From contig NZ_JAQMFS010000027.1 of assembly GCF_028308085.1 (NCBI RefSeq), positions 1 to 64,000 on the forward strand: a stretch of DNA of 64,000 nt, in the 5' to 3' direction. A program made the position numbers and the translations under genes. Under the pieces are notes generated by a model, which saw only the letters and a program-made list of their open reading frames with translations, was not told the DNA's origin and searched no databases. The DNA is from Gemella haemolysans (GTDB taxonomy: Bacteria; Bacillota; Bacilli; Staphylococcales; Gemellaceae). Below are positions 38,301 to 46,013 of this stretch, piece by piece (position 1 is the first letter of the stretch; each line of letters starts with the position of its first letter).

Positions 38301-38645
38301 CATACCTCCTAGAAGCATACTTCCTACTCCATAATTTAAACCAGTATTAGGTAATTTATTAAGTTGTGTTGTTTTAGTTGGTTTAAATACTAAGTAATAT
38401 GTCTCTTCCGTACTATTTACAACATTTGGTACTTCTTTTCTTATTAGTTCCTTTTCTTTATCAGTAAGTTTATCTTCTCCTACATATTTATAGTGGATAA
38501 TTGCATTATCTGCCGCCTTCACTATATAATCTTCAGGTTGAACAGTCGACATTAAGAAAAAAGATCCTATCGTCATAGAACAAACTCCAACAGTCAATTT
38601 TCTTAACGAAAACTTATTATATTTTTCCCCTAAATATTTTCTCAA
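32307..38645 (-). CDS. Surface IgA1-protease-like M26 zinc metalloprotease with internal trypsin-like domain
   Basis: A 2112-residue surface protein. In order: a YSIRK-like export signal (KFSLRKLTVGV, residues 11-21), LPNTG at 98-102 followed by two hydrophobic segments (about 105-147), a Lys/Asn-rich stretch, about nine and a half 20-residue repeats (391-574), a trypsin-like domain with His636 (VAHNF), Asp691 (YDLAVV) and Ser762 (GMSGGG), GLUG-like repeats (about 1040-1180), and the M26 catalytic domain with HEMTH at 1759-1763 and Glu1783. N-terminal LPXTG anchoring is known for streptococcal IgA1 and Zmp proteases. Cleavage of IgA1 is likely but not proven by sequence; other Zmp substrates are possible. 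The start is TTG with GAAGGG 7 bases upstream; the first internal ATG would remove the signal motif. Confidence 0.93.
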   Translation of the reverse strand: MRKYLGEKYNKFSLRKLTVGVCSMTIGSFFLMSTVQPEDYIVKAADNAIIHYKYVGEDKLTDKEKELIRKEVPNVVNSTEETYYLVFKPTKTTQLNKLPNTGLNYGVGSMLLGGMLGLLVVAVAKGKNKTRKILSILLVTSMGATTLELPVRAMEDLQLSVYNMDYNLKVGDKLPEISAIPGYSFVGFIKNEAQTKIIKEDSKENVISQQNDKNQPQLKEITNTNVIDNKQEAKTILTNTDKKENKKVSENNNKKENKKVIENTNKNEDRKVLGVNTVNPQDEVLAGKLTKPELLYTDKIVETPIQYNQVIENNNQLPEGTIRVKRYGKVGKKTEVIRVFTVEGKEVSKELISTNTKAPVSEIIEKGTKKAVSTITQKGEKLVKPTVEVKPEYNGVQAGAIVEPAKTEAPKEYTGVQAGAIVEPAKAEAPKEYTGVQAGAIVEPEKAEAPKEYTGVQAGAIVEPEKVEPQYGGVTSGELVEPEKVEPPKEYTGAQAGAIVEPEKAEVPKEYTGVQAGAIVEPEKAEAPKEYTGVQAGAIVEPEKREAPKEYTGVQAGAIVEPEKIEPPKEYTGKIEPLKTEDSKPTVENSNTAEINNVPKNASALLRMNFIKGNQALSGTGSATFIAPNVLLTVAHNFINNSADNSMGEFRGDKAKNTYEWQTPDGQKGSFTSEDIHFYNQKDYPKGFIYDLAVVTLPQSTRRQHANLVENYSKVNVNDKLNVYGYPRGEYTHLKDTTVEMEQKYANNTYGVQYQGGKAGMSGGGIFNSKGEVVGLHQNGAENRSGGLILSPTQLDWIRSIIKGKEITPNYDALERHKDEKKDDIKEEKQVDKKLELRNISSVELYSKEGSKYRHVTSLNDVPSDSTKYFMKVKSENFKDIILPVTEISNAEKDGKEVYKIVAHAENLIQHENNNVLENYTYYLPKAVKSEKGVYTSFKNLVDAMNNDPHGTFRLGATMDAREVELSEGQESYVNKDFSGKLIGANKDKHYAIYNLKKPLFNTLSNATIQDLSIKEANVSSKEDAATIAKQANNGTTITNVHSSGVIAGERGIGGLVSKVDNSRISNSSFTGRITNTYDTTAGYEIGGLAGKLSGSLASIEKSIASIDIASNAKSGDQIVGGIAGVVEKSATIKYSYVEGNVNNVRHFGKVGGVAGNLWDRDSQDVSNSGKLSNVLSDVNVTNGNAISGDNFDNMKEDYAYSSKGNKVVNVVQVDDELVTKDSDVQRGTVLDADKVKEKKAELVTKHSTKVEDFDFTSRYTTNYNEVAGYQQSREQVYKNIEKLLPFYNRETIVKYGNLVGGNSDLFTKKLLSVVPMKNNEVITDINKNKREINKLLLHFEGNKSQVLNITYKEDFSKVAEYNIEGQGLLYTPNTLLHDYSNIVNNVLTDLNSVQYDSNAVKKILDISDKVKNTELYLDEQFVKTKANIKDTLSKLLSADAAVAENNNKIIDNYVIEKIKNNKEALLLGLTYLERWYNFKYDNASAKDLVLYHLDFFGKSNSSALDNVIDLGKSGFNNLLAKNNVITYNVLLSKNYGTESLFKALEGYRKVFLPNVSNNDWFKKQSKAYIVEEKSNIKEVREKQSEQGTEYSIGVYDRLTSPSWKYQSMVLPLLTLPEEKMVFMIANISTIGFGAYDRYRSPEYPKGDKLTKFVEENAKEAAKRFRDHYDYWYKILDLKDKDKLFRSILVYDSFRFGNDNNNDVSQADFSTNHPAIKHFFGPAGNNVVHNANGAYATGDAFYYMAYRMLDKAGAVTYTHEMTHNSDREIYLGGYGRRSGLGPEFYAKGLLQAPDHPDDATITINSVLKYDEAENANRLQVKDPTQRFNSAEDLRKYMHNLFDLVYTLEKLEGEAVVNLGPNEKGDLLRKIENEYKPDPDGNNVYATNVVRRLKHDELNKLTSFNSLIDNDIITRRGYIDEGEYKRNGYYTINLFSPIYSALSNDKGTPGDLMGRRMAFELLAAKGYKEGMVPYISNQYENEAKANGSKINSYGKEVGLVTDKLVLNKIFNNQYSSWADFKKEMYKERENKFNKLTNISFINPNNWVRQETVTIDNISKLRSIIYEAVQKDAEDDVAKLYPDTNSRVLKLKRAIFKAYLDKTKDFRTSIFGEE
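36925..37476 (-). repeat. 60-bp tandem repeats inside the surface protease gene
   Basis: About nine full units and one partial unit of 60 bases encode PKEYTGVQAGAIVEPEKAEA-type repeats. The fifth unit is divergent (PQYGGVTSGELVEPEKVEP, 19 residues). Variation is mostly at the last four residues of each unit. The opposite strand stays open through the repeats, which is a composition effect. Copy number is likely to vary between strains. Confidence 0.9.
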
Positions 38646-38706
38646 CTTTATACCCTTCTTTCATAATATGATACTAAGATTAATTTTGTTTATAATTAAT
38701 ACATTA

Positions 38707-38735
38707 ATTGTAAGCTTTTTCCATACTAAATGCAA
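38707..38735 (-). promoter_or_regulatory. Sigma-A promoter of the surface protease gene
   Basis: The minus strand has -35 TTGCAT (38730-38735), a 17-base spacer and -10 TACAAT (38707-38712), 62 bases before the TTG start. Confidence 0.65.
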
Positions 38736-38860
38736 GAAAACAGACATAAGATCGATGTGTTGATGTATTAGTATTTATTTTTAATATAAAATTTACACAA
38801 TTATAATTAACACTTTAAATTTATGTTAACTCATACTGTATATAGTCATTTCTTCTTCAT

Positions 38861-38896
38861 AAAAAAACTGGAAGCTACTTAATTCACTTCCAGTTT
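38861..38896 (-). terminator. Terminator of the sirtuin-ABC exporter operon
   Basis: The minus strand has perfect arms AAACTGGAAG/CTTCCAGTTT and a T run, 5 bases after the second exporter gene's stop. Confidence 0.85.
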
Positions 38897-38900
38897 AAAT

Positions 38901-40640
38901 CTATTTATTTAACATACCGGCTTGCAGTTGGTACATTTTATAATAATTACCTTTTAAAGCTATTAACTCTTCATGTGTTCCAGATTCGATAATCTCACCT
39001 TTATCTAATACATAGATGCAATTAGAATCTTGTATAGTAGATAATCTATGAGCAATCGCTATAGTCGTTCTACCTTTTCTCATTTTTTCAAGCGAATTTT
39101 GAATCAATTCTTCTGTTTCAGAATCAATATTCGCTGTTGCTTCATCAAGAATTAGAATTTTCGGTTTACTTGCTATAGTTCTAGCAAATGTAAGTAGTTG
39201 TCTTTCTCCACTAGAAAAAGTTGCCCCTCTTTCAGTAACTATACTATCATACTTATCTTCAAGTTTATCAATAAAGTTATGTGCATCAACGAACTTAGCC
39301 GCTTCAATAACATCTTCTCTTGTTAATTTTTCATTATACATCTTAATATTAGACTCTACAGTCCCATGATATAAGAACGGATCTTGAAGAACTAATCCAA
39401 CACTGTTTCTTAATTCTTTAGAACTATAATCTTTAATATCAACACCGTCAATTAAGATTTCCCCTCTATCATAATCATAAAATCTTAGGAAAAGATTCAT
39501 AATTGATGATTTACCAGAACCAGTAGCTCCAACAAATGCTATACTTTCTCCATTTTTTACACTAAAGGAAATATTTTTAAGTACATCACGCTTACCATCA
39601 TATGAGAAACTAACATTCTTAAACTCAATATCACCTCGAGAAATTTTATAATCAGTTTCTCTTTGTTCTGGCTCATATTCTTCATTATCTATAAGTGTGA
39701 AAACACGTCCTGCAGAAATTATAGAAGTTTGAAGAATTGAGAAATTTTGCATTAGTTCAATTAACGGATTGAAAAGTTGATTCGTATATTGAATAAATGC
39801 ATAAATTATCCCGGCTGTAAAGCCAGCACTTTCAAAACTTAGACCAAAGTATGTAACAATAACCCCATACGCTAACACTTTAAATAATGCCATCGCAGGT
39901 CGTAGTAATAGACTATCAACTTTTAATGATTTAGTATAATAACGAAGATGCTCATTATTAACCTCACCAAATTCATCTATTAAACGTTGTTCTTGGTTAA
40001 ATGCTTGAATTATCTTCATACCTTCGATTGACTCAGACAACTTAGTATTCATCTCACTAATTTTCGCTCGAGAAATTTCTACAAGTTTACTAGATAACTT
40101 CTGATACATATACACAGAACCAACCATAACAGGAATGAATAAGATCATATATATAGTAAGTTGCCAACTTAAAGCAATCATCGCAGAAAGTGTTACTACA
40201 AACATAAGAATAGTATTTAAGAAACTAGAGAAAATCGTACCAAACATATCCGCAACAGCTTGTGTATCATTAGTTAACCTTGATACAACAGAACCTACTG
40301 GAGTCTTATCAAAATAAGACATCCCTAATTTTTGTAAGTTTTTAAAACTATCATTTCGTAAATCTCTTACTATACTATGAGCTACTCTTGCAAAGTAGAA
40401 TTCTCCTAAAAATGTAAATACTACTCTTAGAATAAATAACCCAAAATAAATTATTAATATATATAACCCTGCTTTAGCAATATTTTTTGTAATAAAGTTA
40501 TCAATATAATACTGAGCTAAAAGAGGAATTGCTGTCGCTACTATAGAAGTTAGTAATATAAATAATAATGCTAATACCGATAGCCCTTTATATCGGAACA
40601 TATAACGCATTAATCTAAAAAATGTTTTACTTTTCGACAT
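38901..40640 (-). CDS. Heterodimeric ABC exporter subunit with canonical catalytic motifs (YheH/LmrD-like)
   Basis: The 579-residue protein has a six-helix exporter membrane domain (about 20-310) and a C-terminal ATPase. Walker A is VGATGSGKSS and Walker B is ILILDEATANIDSE with the catalytic Glu. Its signature is FSSGERQ, which deviates from LSGGQ. Combined with the partner this gives one normal and one degenerate ATP site, typical of heterodimeric multidrug or lipid exporters such as YheI/YheH and BmrCD. The start ATG at 40638-40640 has GGAGG 8 bases ahead; a GTG two codons earlier overlaps that spacing. It overlaps the upstream gene by 14 bases. The substrate is unknown. Confidence 0.92.
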   Translation of the reverse strand: MSKSKTFFRLMRYMFRYKGLSVLALLFILLTSIVATAIPLLAQYYIDNFITKNIAKAGLYILIIYFGLFILRVVFTFLGEFYFARVAHSIVRDLRNDSFKNLQKLGMSYFDKTPVGSVVSRLTNDTQAVADMFGTIFSSFLNTILMFVVTLSAMIALSWQLTIYMILFIPVMVGSVYMYQKLSSKLVEISRAKISEMNTKLSESIEGMKIIQAFNQEQRLIDEFGEVNNEHLRYYTKSLKVDSLLLRPAMALFKVLAYGVIVTYFGLSFESAGFTAGIIYAFIQYTNQLFNPLIELMQNFSILQTSIISAGRVFTLIDNEEYEPEQRETDYKISRGDIEFKNVSFSYDGKRDVLKNISFSVKNGESIAFVGATGSGKSSIMNLFLRFYDYDRGEILIDGVDIKDYSSKELRNSVGLVLQDPFLYHGTVESNIKMYNEKLTREDVIEAAKFVDAHNFIDKLEDKYDSIVTERGATFSSGERQLLTFARTIASKPKILILDEATANIDSETEELIQNSLEKMRKGRTTIAIAHRLSTIQDSNCIYVLDKGEIIESGTHEELIALKGNYYKMYQLQAGMLNK

Positions 40641-42387
40641 CTTCACTTCCTCCTTTCAAGTTTTCTTCCATCTGTTGACTTTCATAAGTCTCTTTATACC
40701 AACCGTTATTTGCTATTAACTCATCGTGAGTACCTTTTTCAATAATAGTATCATCACCTAAAACAATTATTAAGTCAGCTTCAACAACCGCAGATAGTCT
40801 GTGAGCTGTAATAATATTTGTCTGACCACTACGTTGTTCTTTTAAGTTTTCTAAAATAATGTGCTCCGTCTTAGCATCAACAGCAGATAAAGAATCATCA
40901 AGAATTAATATCTCTGGATTAATAATCAATGCACGACTCATAGCTAAACGTTGTTTTTGACCTCCAGAAAGACTAACACCTTTTTCTCCGACAATTGTAT
41001 CAAACTTCTCAGGCATAGCCATTATATCCTCATATAAGCCACAGATTTTCGTAATTTCTTCTACCTTTTTATCATCGATTAAAGGGTTAGCAAAACGAAT
41101 ATTTTCTTTAATCGACATAGCGAATAGTACCTGGTCTTGCGGTACATATCCAATAAGTTTTCTTAAATCACTTAGACTGTAGTCAGCAATATCTCGATTA
41201 TTAAGTAGGATATTCCCCGACTTAATATTAAATTCTCTTAGTAACAATCTTAGTAAAGTAGTTTTACCTGAACCAGTAACACCTACAATACCGAGGGTTT
41301 GACCTTTTTCAATAGCAAACTTAATATCTTTCAATATAGTCTTACCTTCTTCAAATTCAAAGTTGTTGATATTATACTCTAATCTTCCATTTTCAGCTTT
41401 AACTTTACTGTTTAAATTAGTATTAACATCATTAACTTCATCTAATAAACTCTCAATACGCTTATAAGATACCTCACCACGTTGTGAGATATTATATAAC
41501 CAACCTATCGCTTGAAGCGGCCATACTAACATATCAAGATACGTAACGAAAGTAACTAACTTACCAACAGATAACTCTCCATTAGAAACAAATATACCAC
41601 CAAAAACAAGCGTAAGTGTATAAGATAATCCAACGAAGATTAATACCATTGGATCGAATAAAGAATTATACTTAGCAGCAATAACATTCTTTCCGAATAC
41701 TTTTTTATTAACTTCTTTAAAACTCTTAATTTCATCGTTACCATAACCGAATGATTTCGTAACTTTTATACCTGAAACACTCTCTTGAACCTTATTATTC
41801 AAATCAGAAAAAGATTCTTGCGCTTCTTCAAAACTTTCATAGTTTTTATCACCAATATAATTAGTAGCATACGCTAAAAATGGTAAAGGAATAATCGCTA
41901 TTAAAGTTAATTTGAAATCTATTAAGAATATCATCGTGAACAGCGTAACTAGTGCAGTAATACTTGCATCAACCGCAGACATTACTCCTCCACCTGCAAC
42001 CATTGCCACAGAGTTTATATCGTTCGTCGCATGTGCCATTAAATCTCCAGTACGGTACTTTTGGAAGAACGAAGGAGACATTTTTGTAAAATGTTCAAAA
42101 AGTCTCGATCTTAAAATACGACCTAAGTTATACGCAGCTCCAAAAATGTAAACACGCCAAACATAACGAAGAGCATACATAGCCAGAGCAGCTAATACTA
42201 AATAACCAACATTTAAAAATAACTGTCCATTCGTCAGATTACCTGATTCAATTCTATCAATTACTGTACCGATAACTTTCGGTGGAATCAAGTTAAAAAT
42301 ACTTACTAGAATAAGAGCAATTATTCCTATTAAATATCGTTTTTTTTCTAGCTTCATAAACCAAGCTAATTTTCTAAATAAATACAT
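40627..42387 (-). CDS. Heterodimeric ABC exporter subunit with degenerate catalytic site (YheI/LmrC-like)
   Basis: The 586-residue protein has an N-terminal exporter membrane domain (six helices, about 15-310) and an ATPase domain. Walker A is VGVTGSGKTT, the signature is LSGGQKQR, and Walker B reads ILILDDSLSAVD, with Asp where the catalytic Glu should be. This is the usual mark of the non-catalytic site in heterodimeric exporters. It begins immediately after the sirtuin stop (TAGATG), with its ribosome binding site GGAGG inside the sirtuin gene. The two subunits plus the sirtuin are clearly one operon. Confidence 0.92.
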   Translation of the reverse strand: MYLFRKLAWFMKLEKKRYLIGIIALILVSIFNLIPPKVIGTVIDRIESGNLTNGQLFLNVGYLVLAALAMYALRYVWRVYIFGAAYNLGRILRSRLFEHFTKMSPSFFQKYRTGDLMAHATNDINSVAMVAGGGVMSAVDASITALVTLFTMIFLIDFKLTLIAIIPLPFLAYATNYIGDKNYESFEEAQESFSDLNNKVQESVSGIKVTKSFGYGNDEIKSFKEVNKKVFGKNVIAAKYNSLFDPMVLIFVGLSYTLTLVFGGIFVSNGELSVGKLVTFVTYLDMLVWPLQAIGWLYNISQRGEVSYKRIESLLDEVNDVNTNLNSKVKAENGRLEYNINNFEFEEGKTILKDIKFAIEKGQTLGIVGVTGSGKTTLLRLLLREFNIKSGNILLNNRDIADYSLSDLRKLIGYVPQDQVLFAMSIKENIRFANPLIDDKKVEEITKICGLYEDIMAMPEKFDTIVGEKGVSLSGGQKQRLAMSRALIINPEILILDDSLSAVDAKTEHIILENLKEQRSGQTNIITAHRLSAVVEADLIIVLGDDTIIEKGTHDELIANNGWYKETYESQQMEENLKGGSEDVEK

Positions 42388-43134
42388 CTACATTCCTCCT
42401 TCTCTTTCTTCTAATTTTGAGAAGACCTCTCCGATTTTTCCACTAATAACAAGATCTGCCATATTATCCTGTGGTGTAGAAGTTTTATTAATAACAATTA
42501 AATACTTACCTCTAAAATAATGCAATAAGTTAGCAGCAGGATAAACACTTAATGAAGTTCCGCCAATAATCAATACATCAGCTTTTTCTATAAAGTTAAT
42601 AGCAGCATTAAATACTGTCATATCAAGTTCTTCTTCATAAAGAGTTACATAAGGTTTTATAACCCCACCACATTTATCACAACTAGGTATTTCTTCAGTC
42701 TTAGCTAAGAAATCTTCTAAATTATAAAAAGACTTACACTTCGTACAATAGTTTGCATCCACACTTCCATGTAGTTTCAAAACATTTTTACTTCCTGCTT
42801 GTTCATGAAGTGTGTCTATATTTTGGGTAACAATAGCTTTTAACTTACCTTGTTTTTCTAACTCCGCTAAATAATAATGTGCCTTATTCGGTTTAGCATC
42901 AGGATAGACCAAATGCTTCTTATAAAAATCAAAGAAATCTACAGGATACTTCACAAACATCGTTCTTGATACGAGCTGTTCTGGAGTAAAATGGCGATTA
43001 AGTTCCACGCTAAATACACCATTTGCACTTCTAAAATCTGGAATATCAGATTCTGTAGAAACACCAGCACCACCAAAAAATACAATATTGTCATTTGACT
43101 TTATTATTTCTCTTAGTTTTTCTATATTATTCAT
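42388..43134 (-). CDS. NAD-dependent protein deacylase (sirtuin)
   Basis: This 248-residue Sir2-family enzyme removes acyl groups from lysines using NAD. Seen are FFGGAGVSTESDIPDFRS, the TQNIDTLHEQAG motif, the catalytic His in KLHGSVDANYC, two zinc Cys pairs (YCTKCK and CDKCGG) and IIGGTSLSVYPAANLL. FRSANG places it with class U or III-like bacterial sirtuins. It is the first gene of an operon with a heterodimeric ABC exporter, an unusual partnership. The target proteins are unknown. Confidence 0.93.
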   Translation of the reverse strand: MNNIEKLREIIKSNDNIVFFGGAGVSTESDIPDFRSANGVFSVELNRHFTPEQLVSRTMFVKYPVDFFDFYKKHLVYPDAKPNKAHYYLAELEKQGKLKAIVTQNIDTLHEQAGSKNVLKLHGSVDANYCTKCKSFYNLEDFLAKTEEIPSCDKCGGVIKPYVTLYEEELDMTVFNAAINFIEKADVLIIGGTSLSVYPAANLLHYFRGKYLIVINKTSTPQDNMADLVISGKIGEVFSKLEEREGGM

Positions 43135-43173
43135 AATACTACCTCCTTATAATATTATAAAAAGCTATTAAAA

Positions 43174-43202
43174 GAAGGAAACCTAAAATAAGTCTCCTTC
43201 TT
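43174..43202 (-). terminator. Terminator of secA
   Basis: The minus strand has AAAGAAGGAGAC pairing with GTTTCCTTCTTT around a 9-10 base loop, followed by T-rich sequence, 11 bases past the secA stop. Confidence 0.75.
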
Positions 43203-43213
43203 TATATAAGCTA

Positions 43214-45778
43214 CTAATTAGTTTCTTTATCTTTTTGAGCTTTTAACTCTTTAATACGTTGTTTACGTTCTTCAATACGAGCTTTTTTCTCTTCACGAGA
43301 AGCACTCTTAACCGGACCACGAGCGATATGTTCTTTACTATCATTAGTTACAAGGTTCGTAGGTTCTTGTTTCATCTCGATTTCTTCGTGGCGTTCTACT
43401 CTAATACGCATTAAGTTAGTAACAACTTCAACTTGAATGTCATCAATCATGTCCTCGAACATTTGGTAACCTTCAGTTTTGTATTCACGAAGTGGATCAA
43501 TTTGTCCATATGAACGTAGGAAAATCCCTTTTCTAAGTTGATCCATTTGGTCGATATGATCAGTCCATCTATCATCAATTGCATTAAGAAGAATGTATTT
43601 CTCGAATGAATTCATAGTTTCATCACCAAGTAACTCACGTTTCTCAGATAACTCTAAATTAATTCTATGTAATACTAATTCACGAATTTCATCATCAGAC
43701 ATTACATCTGAGTATTCACTCTCGGTAATAGGTTTTTGACCTAGGAACTTCTCGTTAAGTGATTTAATGATTTCTTCTGTTTCTTCTTTTTCACTGTGCG
43801 CTTCTAAGTTTTCAGTGATATATGCCATAGTTTTATCAACTGCATCACCGATCATTTCTTGAATAATATCAGTAACTACTTCGTTTTCTAATACTTCATT
43901 TCTTTCAGCATACATAATTTCACGTTGTTTACGTAATACATCATCATATTGAAGTACTTGTTTACGTGAGTCATAGTTGTTACCTTCAACACGTTTTTGA
44001 GCACTTTCTACAGATCTACTTACCATTCTACTTTCAAGTGGTGTATCTACATCTTTACCCATAATTTTTTGTAATCTATCAGCTCCGAAACGAACCATTA
44101 GCTCATCTTCTAGAGATAAATAGAATCTACTGTAACCAGGGTCCCCTTGACGTCCTGAACGTCCACGTAGCTGGTTATCAATACGACGAGATTCATGACG
44201 TTCTGTACCGATTACGGCAAGACCACCTAATTCACGAACACCATCACCAAGTTTAATATCTGTACCACGACCAGCCATGTTAGTCGCTATTGTTACTGAA
44301 CCACGTTGACCAGCTTGTTTAATAATTTCTGCTTCACTTTCATTTTGCTTAGCATTAAGCACTTTGTGAGGTACTCCATATCTATATAATAACTTAGATA
44401 CTAATTCACTCGTTTCAATAGAGACTGTACCTAAAAGAACTGGTTGTCCTTTGTCATAACGTTCTTTAACTTCTTGAGCTACCGCATTGAACTTAGCTTC
44501 CATGTTTGAATAAATATAGTCTGGTGCATCAATCCTTTGGATAGGTCTGTTTGTAGGAATAGTTGTTACAAACATGTTGTAAATATTTCTAAATTCCTCT
44601 TCTTCTGTTTTACCAGTACCTGTCATACCACTAAGTTTTTTGTACATTCTAAAGAAGTTTTGGAAAGTAATAGTCGCCATTGTTTTACTTTCTTTTTGAA
44701 TAGGAACACCTTCTTTAGCTTCGATAGCTTGGTGTAATCCTTCAGAGAAACGACGACCAGGCATTGTACGACCTGTAAATTGGTCGACGATTAAGATCTC
44801 TCCATCTTCAGCAACTACGTAGTCAACATCTAAAGCCATTGTGTAGTTAGCTTTTAACGCTTGGTTAATGTGGTGAGTTAAATCAACATTTTTTAAATCA
44901 TAAAGATTTTTTAATCCAAAGTAACTTTCAGCTTTATCAATACCATTTTCAGAAAGTTGAATAGCTTTAGTTTTAATATCTAAAGTATAATCTCCATCAC
45001 TTCCATCTTCTTCCTCTGCTTTTTTCAGAGTTTTAACGAAAGCATTCGCTACTTGATAAAGTGAAGTTGATTCTTGTCCTTCACCAGAAATAATAAGTGG
45101 TGTACGAGCTTCGTCGATAAGAACTGAGTCAACCTCATCGATTACGGCATAGTTTAATGGACGTTGAACACGAGCTTCAACTGTTTTAACCATGTTATCT
45201 CTTAAGTAGTCAAATCCTAACTCATTGTTTGTTGAGTATGTAATATCAGCATTGTACGCTGCTCTTTTTTCTTCAGAGTTTAAAGAGTTTAAGTTAAGCC
45301 CAACAGAAAGTCCCATATAGTTATAGAAAACTCCCATTTCTTGAGCATCACGTTGAGATAAGTATTCGTTAACTGTAACAACGTGTACCCCTTCTCCAGC
45401 TAATGCATTTAAGTATACAGGCATTGTTGCAGTAAGAGTTTTACCTTCCCCTGTTCTCATCTCTGCGATATCCCCACGGTGAAGTGCGATACCACCCATG
45501 ATTTGAACTTTATATGGTTTCATCCCTAAAGAACGGAATGCCCCTTCACGAGCTGCAGCAAATGCATCTACTAAAATTTTATCTAATATATCCGGTGTTT
45601 CTTTACCTTTTTCTTTTTGTTCTTGGATATACGCTTTAAATTCTTCTGTTTTATTTACTAATTGTTCGTCGCTAAGACTTGAATATTCTTCATCTTTAGC
45701 TAATACTTTATCAGCTAATTTTGATAAGCTTTTTACTTCTCTTCTGTTAGCATCAAATATTTTTCCTAAAATAGCCAT
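43214..45778 (-). CDS. secA: Preprotein translocase ATPase SecA
   Basis: SecA (854 residues) drives protein export through SecYEG. Motifs are [91 protein letters not shown] and [20 protein letters not shown]. The C-terminus ends in a Lys/Glu-rich stretch without the cysteine zinc motif found in many SecA proteins. The start is the ATG at 45776-45778, with GGAAGG 10 bases upstream; an ATG two codons earlier is too close to it. Confidence 0.96.
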   Translation of the reverse strand: MAILGKIFDANRREVKSLSKLADKVLAKDEEYSSLSDEQLVNKTEEFKAYIQEQKEKGKETPDILDKILVDAFAAAREGAFRSLGMKPYKVQIMGGIALHRGDIAEMRTGEGKTLTATMPVYLNALAGEGVHVVTVNEYLSQRDAQEMGVFYNYMGLSVGLNLNSLNSEEKRAAYNADITYSTNNELGFDYLRDNMVKTVEARVQRPLNYAVIDEVDSVLIDEARTPLIISGEGQESTSLYQVANAFVKTLKKAEEEDGSDGDYTLDIKTKAIQLSENGIDKAESYFGLKNLYDLKNVDLTHHINQALKANYTMALDVDYVVAEDGEILIVDQFTGRTMPGRRFSEGLHQAIEAKEGVPIQKESKTMATITFQNFFRMYKKLSGMTGTGKTEEEEFRNIYNMFVTTIPTNRPIQRIDAPDYIYSNMEAKFNAVAQEVKERYDKGQPVLLGTVSIETSELVSKLLYRYGVPHKVLNAKQNESEAEIIKQAGQRGSVTIATNMAGRGTDIKLGDGVRELGGLAVIGTERHESRRIDNQLRGRSGRQGDPGYSRFYLSLEDELMVRFGADRLQKIMGKDVDTPLESRMVSRSVESAQKRVEGNNYDSRKQVLQYDDVLRKQREIMYAERNEVLENEVVTDIIQEMIGDAVDKTMAYITENLEAHSEKEETEEIIKSLNEKFLGQKPITESEYSDVMSDDEIRELVLHRINLELSEKRELLGDETMNSFEKYILLNAIDDRWTDHIDQMDQLRKGIFLRSYGQIDPLREYKTEGYQMFEDMIDDIQVEVVTNLMRIRVERHEEIEMKQEPTNLVTNDSKEHIARGPVKSASREEKKARIEERKQRIKELKAQKDKETN

Positions 45779-45974
45779 TAACATTTTCCTTCCGACATAT
45801 TTTTCTATTAAATGATTTTATAATCATATTATAATTCATCTCTTAATTATAACATTCATTTATCTTTAAAGCAACAACAATAACACGATTTTAAGTTGAT
45901 ATTAACTACGTTTTTTATCTAACTAATAAAGCTAAATGAATTTATATATTTTTTGATTTTAAACATACAAAAAT

Positions 45975-46007
45975 TCTAGTAGAACTCCCTCTTAAAATTC
46001 TACTAGA
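45975..46007. terminator. Terminator of the WYL regulator gene
   Basis: Perfect arms TCTAGTAGAA and TTCTACTAGA with a 13-base loop lie 7 bases past the regulator's stop. T runs are present on both sides, so it could work in both directions. Confidence 0.8.
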
Positions 46008-46013
46008 GTTTTT

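Noticed and set aside
42388-43134. Sirtuin as part of an antiphage (NAD-depleting) defence system
   Set aside because: It is a compact deacylase with zinc cysteines, without extra effector domains, and its neighbours are an exporter and secA, not defence genes.
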